Positions 8,007-11,625 of a stretch of DNA of 11,625 bases are shown here, one piece after another; position 1 is the stretch's first letter, and each line of letters begins with the position of its first letter. The position numbers and the translations under genes are program-made. The notes under the pieces were generated by a model that did no database searches, had not been told where the DNA came from, and saw only the letters and a list, made by a program, of their open reading frames with translations. The DNA is from Haplosporangium gracile (lineage: Eukaryota; Mortierellomycota; Mortierellomycetes; Mortierellales; Mortierellaceae): contig JAAAUF010001132.1 in assembly GCA_015499985.1 (NCBI GenBank), forward strand, positions 1-11,625, read 5' to 3'.

Positions 8007-8081
8007 TATTCAACATAAAAAGAAAAGTGAAATGGGACCCTGCTTACACTTGCTGTCTTTCCATGGTCAGCTTGAAGCACC

Positions 8082-8084
<3 letters not shown>

Positions 8085-8122
<38 letters not shown>
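8085..8122 (+). repeat. (TC)19 microsatellite
   Basis: Nineteen perfect TC dinucleotides are followed by a T run. It lies between the TIR element and the retrocopy-like region, with no gene attached. Confidence 0.95.
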
Positions 8123-8131
<9 letters not shown>

Positions 8132-8736
8132 TCTTTGTTGTCCCAACCGTGCACACACCATGTTGACCTATGCTCTCAACATTGAACCTTCTTTGTGGCC
8201 AAACAACTCGTTCTCCTATCTGCTCTCAACTCGATCTGCATCTTAGTTTGCATTTAATAGCATCGAAGTGGTAGTGGGCTCTTTGTCGTCCTTCTTGGAC
8301 CACCCCTGTTTTCATTTTTGCTCTCACTTTTTGCACGACACAAAAAAAATAATCTGAAATTAAAAGCCCAGGAACACCCCTGTTCGTCGGTGCCTTGCAA
8401 TGAGGAGGTGAATTGATAATGAGTACTCACTCACTAACCCACAAAAAATCCAAACCAGCTTGTCTCGGTCACACAGCACCACAGCCATCATTTTGTACCA
8501 TTGTCGTCTTTCAGAGTAAAACATTTTATCGACCGAAAGTTGCATTCACCTCTCCATTTTTTTTTCTTGTACGAGTGAGTGAGTCGGTAACGGACAAAGA
8601 AAGAGAACAGAGGAGCGAAGAAGGAAAAAAAAAATGTTTTGTTCCTGAAAAATGGATTTTTTTGAAACAATCGATTACTCAGGTATAAGGTGAGGACAAA
8701 GAGAAAAAAAACGATAGTCATCACTCACATAGGAAT
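8123..8736. other. intergenic region, no gene seen
   Basis: This region is AT-rich with several homopolymer runs. Frames on both strands translate to low-complexity sequence without family features. ACTCACTCAC near 8424 and its complement near 8574 form a weak inverted pair of uncertain meaning. Confidence 0.6.
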
Positions 8737-8745
8737 CAAGACTAG
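8737..8745. repeat. candidate target-site duplication, 3' side
   Basis: CAAGACTAG here is repeated exactly at 10190-10198. It lies three bases outside the T23/A23 tract, as a duplication made by target-primed reverse transcription would. Confidence 0.45.
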
Positions 8746-8748
8746 TTG

Positions 8749-8771
8749 TTTTTTTTTTTTTTTTTTTTTTT
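8749..8771 (-). repeat. A23 tract (T23 on plus), poly(A) tail of the retrocopy
   Basis: An uninterrupted run of 23 T on the plus strand reads as A23 on the minus strand. It is 35 bases past AATAAA (8806-8811) and 42 bases past the last stop codon. This arrangement is typical of a reverse-transcribed mRNA tail. Confidence 0.65.
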
Positions 8772-8805
8772 AATTGCAAACTGAACCAAACAAGAAAAAC
8801 AAATA

Positions 8806-8811
8806 TTTATT
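8806..8811 (-). promoter_or_regulatory. polyadenylation signal AATAAA
   Basis: AATAAA on the minus strand starts three bases after the TAA stop of the broken coding region and precedes the A23 tract. It supports a transcribed and polyadenylated ancestor. Confidence 0.5.
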
Positions 8812-9044
8812 ATTTAGATCGCCGACAGATTCTCACCGCTGACACGACCATATTCGCAAACTAAATTCTTTTTTCTTTTCATAAACCTCTTTTTTTGTTG
8901 GGCATTAGTCTTTCCTAATGAAAGCAACTTGAGTAGAACGGTTAATATACGCAATCGACCTTTAACTCGTGATACTAGTTTGGATAGCGCTTTACCAATC
9001 ACACAGAAGTTGTTCTTAGTCGCAAACCATTTCTTGATTCTGAC

Positions 9045-9106
9045 CTCGTGTTCGGTCCTCCATAAACGGTATCCCCTCCATTTTTGCAATACTGCTCGCC
9101 ACTCAC
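9045..9106 (-). other. candidate 62-nt intron
   Basis: The minus strand reads CAG then GTGAGT at the donor and ends CACGAG at 9045. Removing these 62 bases joins ARVKEIDDQ to VRIKKWFATK in phase 0 and keeps the frame open to the stop at 8814. The branch site is weak. A retained intron would argue against simple retroposition from a spliced mRNA; a frame-changing mutation is the other explanation. Confidence 0.35.
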
Positions 9107-10189
9107 CTGATCATCAATCTCTTTCACTCTTGCTTTCGATCCCTCCAGAAGACCTCGCAATCCAGTAGCCCCCATCGTTGACAGGACTTTATTCGCCACG
9201 TCAAGAAGTAGTTCCTCCGAGACATCCAAGCAACCTTGTTGAAGCCTCTCGACCATTTTGGATAGCGATAGGTAATAGACAATCTTGAAGATGACAGAGA
9301 TCTTGAAATTGTCTGTGGCACATCTGAGGAGCCAAAACACATGCCCTGGGTCAAACTTTGGAACAGCAACTATGTAATCCTGTGGTCCTGGTTCGTATCT
9401 GCCAACAAATGGTAAGGCAAGCTTGTCTAGCCCATCCTTCACCTGCCGTCGCCAATAAATGTCGTCGTCGTCATCGTATCGTACATACTTCTTCAGATAA
9501 TAGTGTTTTCCGGCCTTTAGAACGAATCCGCCGCCCCCGCCTCAACACTCCTGAAGGACCTTGCAAAGATATCCAGCTCAAGCAGAGCCAGGATGGGGAT
9601 TGACTATGTAATAACAATCAAAGGTCTAAAGTGCCGAAGCAACCTCGACGCGAACAGAACGGCCTGCTTGTCCCTCGTTAGCCGAGTAGACATTCTCCAG
9701 ACATCCAGCCGTGGGATATTCGAGATGAAGAGATCTGACAACGTCTCCTTGGTTATCAACTTCACCATTGTTTTGGCGACATCGAAAACGTGTCGATGCA
9801 AAGTTGCGAACGGGTCAGCTTCCTAAGATTCAAATGCAATGTTATGCAATGCGCTTTCTTGAGTCACATCTTTGGTTAACAATAGTGACACCGAGTGGCC
9901 GGATTGAAGTCTCTTGACTAAAGATCCTTTTATGACATTGGATAGACCTAGGTGGTCGATCCAACAATAACAGCCAATCGTGTCCTCTTTCTTGTCCACC
10001 ATCAGCTTGTCGAACACCTTGAAGAAGAATGCTCCTGCATGCTGCTTCGTGTCGAAAATGAGGCGAGACTTGCCTGGCAATATAGGTGGCGATCTTGTAT
10101 CCCGAATGGCAAGTATCGACACCCGGACCGAGGCGATAAATCCTCTTGAGGCCGCCAAAAATAATGATCTCCTCCAGGACTTACATTGA

Positions 10190-10198
10190 CAAGACTAG
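10190..10198. repeat. candidate target-site duplication, 5' side
   Basis: This is an exact copy of 8737-8745, CAAGACTAG. The coding frame changes at this point, which fits an insertion boundary. Confidence 0.45.
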
Positions 10199-11308
10199 GG
10201 TCACAAAGCAGTATGATATTTTGTTCGCAGGTTGGACTACTTGTCGTCTTCCCGAAAATGTAGAGACGTACAGTAGTAGAAAGTGTGTGAGAACGCTCAT
10301 CAAACATAGCCAGAAGACTAGCGCTCCACTCTCGGTCGCTAAACTTCTTCCTATATTTTAGGACAAGCTATTTTGATACATCAAGGGTGCAAATGTAGTA
10401 GGCTATCCAACGAGTAAGGTGTAAACAATTGCATTAGCGTGCATGCCGTCAAAAAAAACCTCTCTCCCAAGGAACTAAATAGTACACTCTTTCCGGTAAA
10501 CGAATCTATCGTTGAGTTGTTCTTCACCGCCGGTTCCCGTGTATATCGTATAAAGACGTTTGGGTAGGCCCGAGGGCCAAAGGCCATCGGATGCTCTGCT
10601 AATCGTTGCCAAGCTTAGCAAAGAAGAATATTGTTTTTGTTGGGGAGAGATGGATGTCTATCAGAAAGCAAGGGTAGCTGCCACCTCGCTCGTCCGTTGT
10701 TGATTTGTCGAAGAGGTAGATGTTGAGTTGTTGACAATGAGCTGCTCATCTTAAAAACCAAACTGTGGGTGGTTGCGCCAACGACATTGCACCAAAAGGA
10801 TGTTTACAGACAGAGGGGGACCCAAGAGGCGACGATTGACACGTATGAATGAAGAGAAGGAAGCAGCCTTAAGATATTGAAAAATCAAATGAAAGATGTC
10901 ACGCCTTCTTTTTTTGCTGATATCATTAGCAAACAACACTCTACAAGCCACGACATAATATTAGCTTTGAATTAAACAACTCCTATACTGTGTAGTCATA
11001 CGAGAGTCTGCGCAACTAGTGAACGGCTCACAATAGCCTATATTGCCTTTGAGATATTTCTTTCTAAGTTGGTGTGCTGCTGCAAAGTTACAAGAACAAA
11101 AGTTTTATTTGTTATTCTAGTACTGTGGTGGAAGGTGATTAACATGTACGTGTTTGAGATCAAACTCGCCTTCCCAAGGGCAAATGTGGGGCTGATGCGG
11201 ATACCAAGGTAAAAGACGTATCCCAATATTTTTGTCGTGAACAAGTTGAAAGGCTTTTCGTACTCAATTTTTTTTCTTTGATGAAAGAATTTTTTATTTT
11301 ATTTTTCC
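10199..11308. other. region without a confident gene
   Basis: Several short minus-strand frames look faintly protein-like: one from about 10367 to 10186 containing KKFSDREWSASLLAMFDE, and one starting with ATG at 10587 (MAFGPRAYPNVFIRYTREP). None is long, linked or recognisable. They may be decayed gene remains next to the retrocopy insertion site. The rest is AT-rich with no RNA gene or element seen. Confidence 0.5.
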
Positions 11309-11363
11309 TCGTACGCAATTTTATTTCTCCAGTAAAAAGCCCAAGGGAGGCATTTGATAGTAA
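11309..11363 (-). repeat. dispersed repeat, copy 2 (probable retroposon 3' end)
   Basis: This stretch is inverted relative to 1-55 and matches at 53 of 55 positions. In its own orientation it contains AATAAA and is followed, at lower coordinates, by A-rich sequence (11291-11308 reads GGAAAAATAAAATAAAAA on the minus strand). Any upstream part of this copy would extend toward the window end, but it cannot be delimited because copy 1 is cut by the window edge. Confidence 0.6.
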
Positions 11364-11472
11364 AAGGAGATACATGCCAAATTATTCCAAGAGCCATCCA
11401 CCAGTCGCAGTCTGTCCACAACCTGTCTCTGCGCAACAATTGCCGCTGCTCCTTACAGCTTCAATGCTAGTG

Positions 11473-11498
11473 AAAAAAAAAAAAAAAAAAAAAAAAAA
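11473..11498 (+). repeat. A26 tract
   Basis: An uninterrupted run of 26 A. No AATAAA is found in the preceding 60 bases, so a plus-oriented retroposon tail is only weakly supported. On the minus strand it is a T26 run directly after a strong stem-loop. Confidence 0.9.
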
Positions 11499-11537
11499 CG
11501 CCACCAAATCTTGTAGGGCATAATGAATTGGTGGCGT
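11498..11537. repeat. perfect 10-bp stem-loop beside the A26 tract
   Basis: ACGCCACCAA at 11498-11507 pairs perfectly with TTGGTGGCGT at 11528-11537 across a 20-base loop. On the minus strand the hairpin is followed by T26. A second, 6-bp stem (11567-11572 with 11584-11589) lies close by. Function unknown. Confidence 0.7.
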
Positions 11538-11625
11538 AAATGAAAATATAATTCCTAAAACATTTTGCTCGACTGTGGAGGACTCGAGCAACGTCTGCAG
11601 GAGGTACCACGCAGTCTCAACTAGA

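Larger units (their letters stand above)
8746..10189 (-). pseudogene. 5'-truncated retroposed copy of an unidentified protein gene
   Basis: Read on the minus strand, coding-like sequence runs from about 10178 to the stop TAA at 8814-8816. It passes through several frames: VLEEIIIFGGLKRIYRLGPG from about 10178, a frame change near 10070, and a long frame with AGAFFFKVFDKLMVDKKED and IGCYCWIDHLGLSNV. In-frame TAG codons follow at 9823-9825 and 9604-9606. After another frame change near 9525 comes KAGKHYYLKKYVRY with five Asp, then VAVPKFDPGHVFWLLRC and VANKVLSTMGATGLRGLLEG. A last frame (VRIKKWFATKNNFCVIGKAL) reaches the stop. AATAAA lies three bases past the stop, and A23 begins 42 bases past it. 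A 9-bp direct repeat bounds the interval. I do not recognise the protein family; no reverse-transcriptase motif is seen. Alternatives are an intron-containing gene, since both TAGs sit at plausible 3' splice sites, or an old retroelement end. Confidence 0.5.

Noticed and set aside
10751..10951. 66-codon minus-strand frame with basic residues
   Set aside because: It starts at GTG, has no family features and no supporting signals, so it was left as a chance frame.

Overview
The window looks like nuclear DNA of an early-diverging fungus, most likely Mortierellaceae (Mortierellomycota). This is inference from gene style: a large single-exon F-box/leucine-rich-repeat gene with short polyglutamine tracts, a secreted family 14 polysaccharide lyase with strongly C-ending codons, long pyrimidine-rich leaders, and AT-rich intergenic DNA full of A/T runs. 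No tRNA, rRNA, CRISPR array or bacterial-type operon was seen.

Two protein genes are well supported. On the minus strand, 1301-3049 encodes a 582-residue F-box/LRR protein, probably a substrate adaptor of an SCF ubiquitin ligase. On the plus strand, 5852-7108 encodes a 418-residue secreted PL14 lyase. It has a signal peptide, a dibasic site ahead of the catalytic domain, and an unusual loop holding three further Lys-Arg sites. The two genes are divergent, about 2.8 kb apart, and nothing suggests that they work together. The space between them holds both promoters and a diverged tandem duplication (4371-4688).

Downstream of the lyase the window becomes repeat-rich. Positions 7379-8006 form a 628-bp element with 20-bp terminal inverted repeats (19/20 matching), subterminal GGCGTGTT motifs, a long hairpin and a small minus-strand ORF ending in KSETE repeats. 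A (TC)19 microsatellite follows. Positions 8737-10198 then hold a broken minus-strand coding region. It ends in a polyadenylation signal and a genomic A23 tract and is bounded by a 9-bp direct repeat, which reads as a 5'-truncated retroposed copy of an unidentified gene.

The two ends of the window carry near-identical 55-bp sequences in inverted orientation (1-55 and 11309-11363, 53/55 matching). Each contains AATAAA and runs into A-rich sequence, as copies of the 3' end of one dispersed retroposon would. An A26 tract followed by a perfect 10-bp stem-loop lies at 11473-11537. In all, about a third of the window seems to have been shaped by transposition or retroposition.
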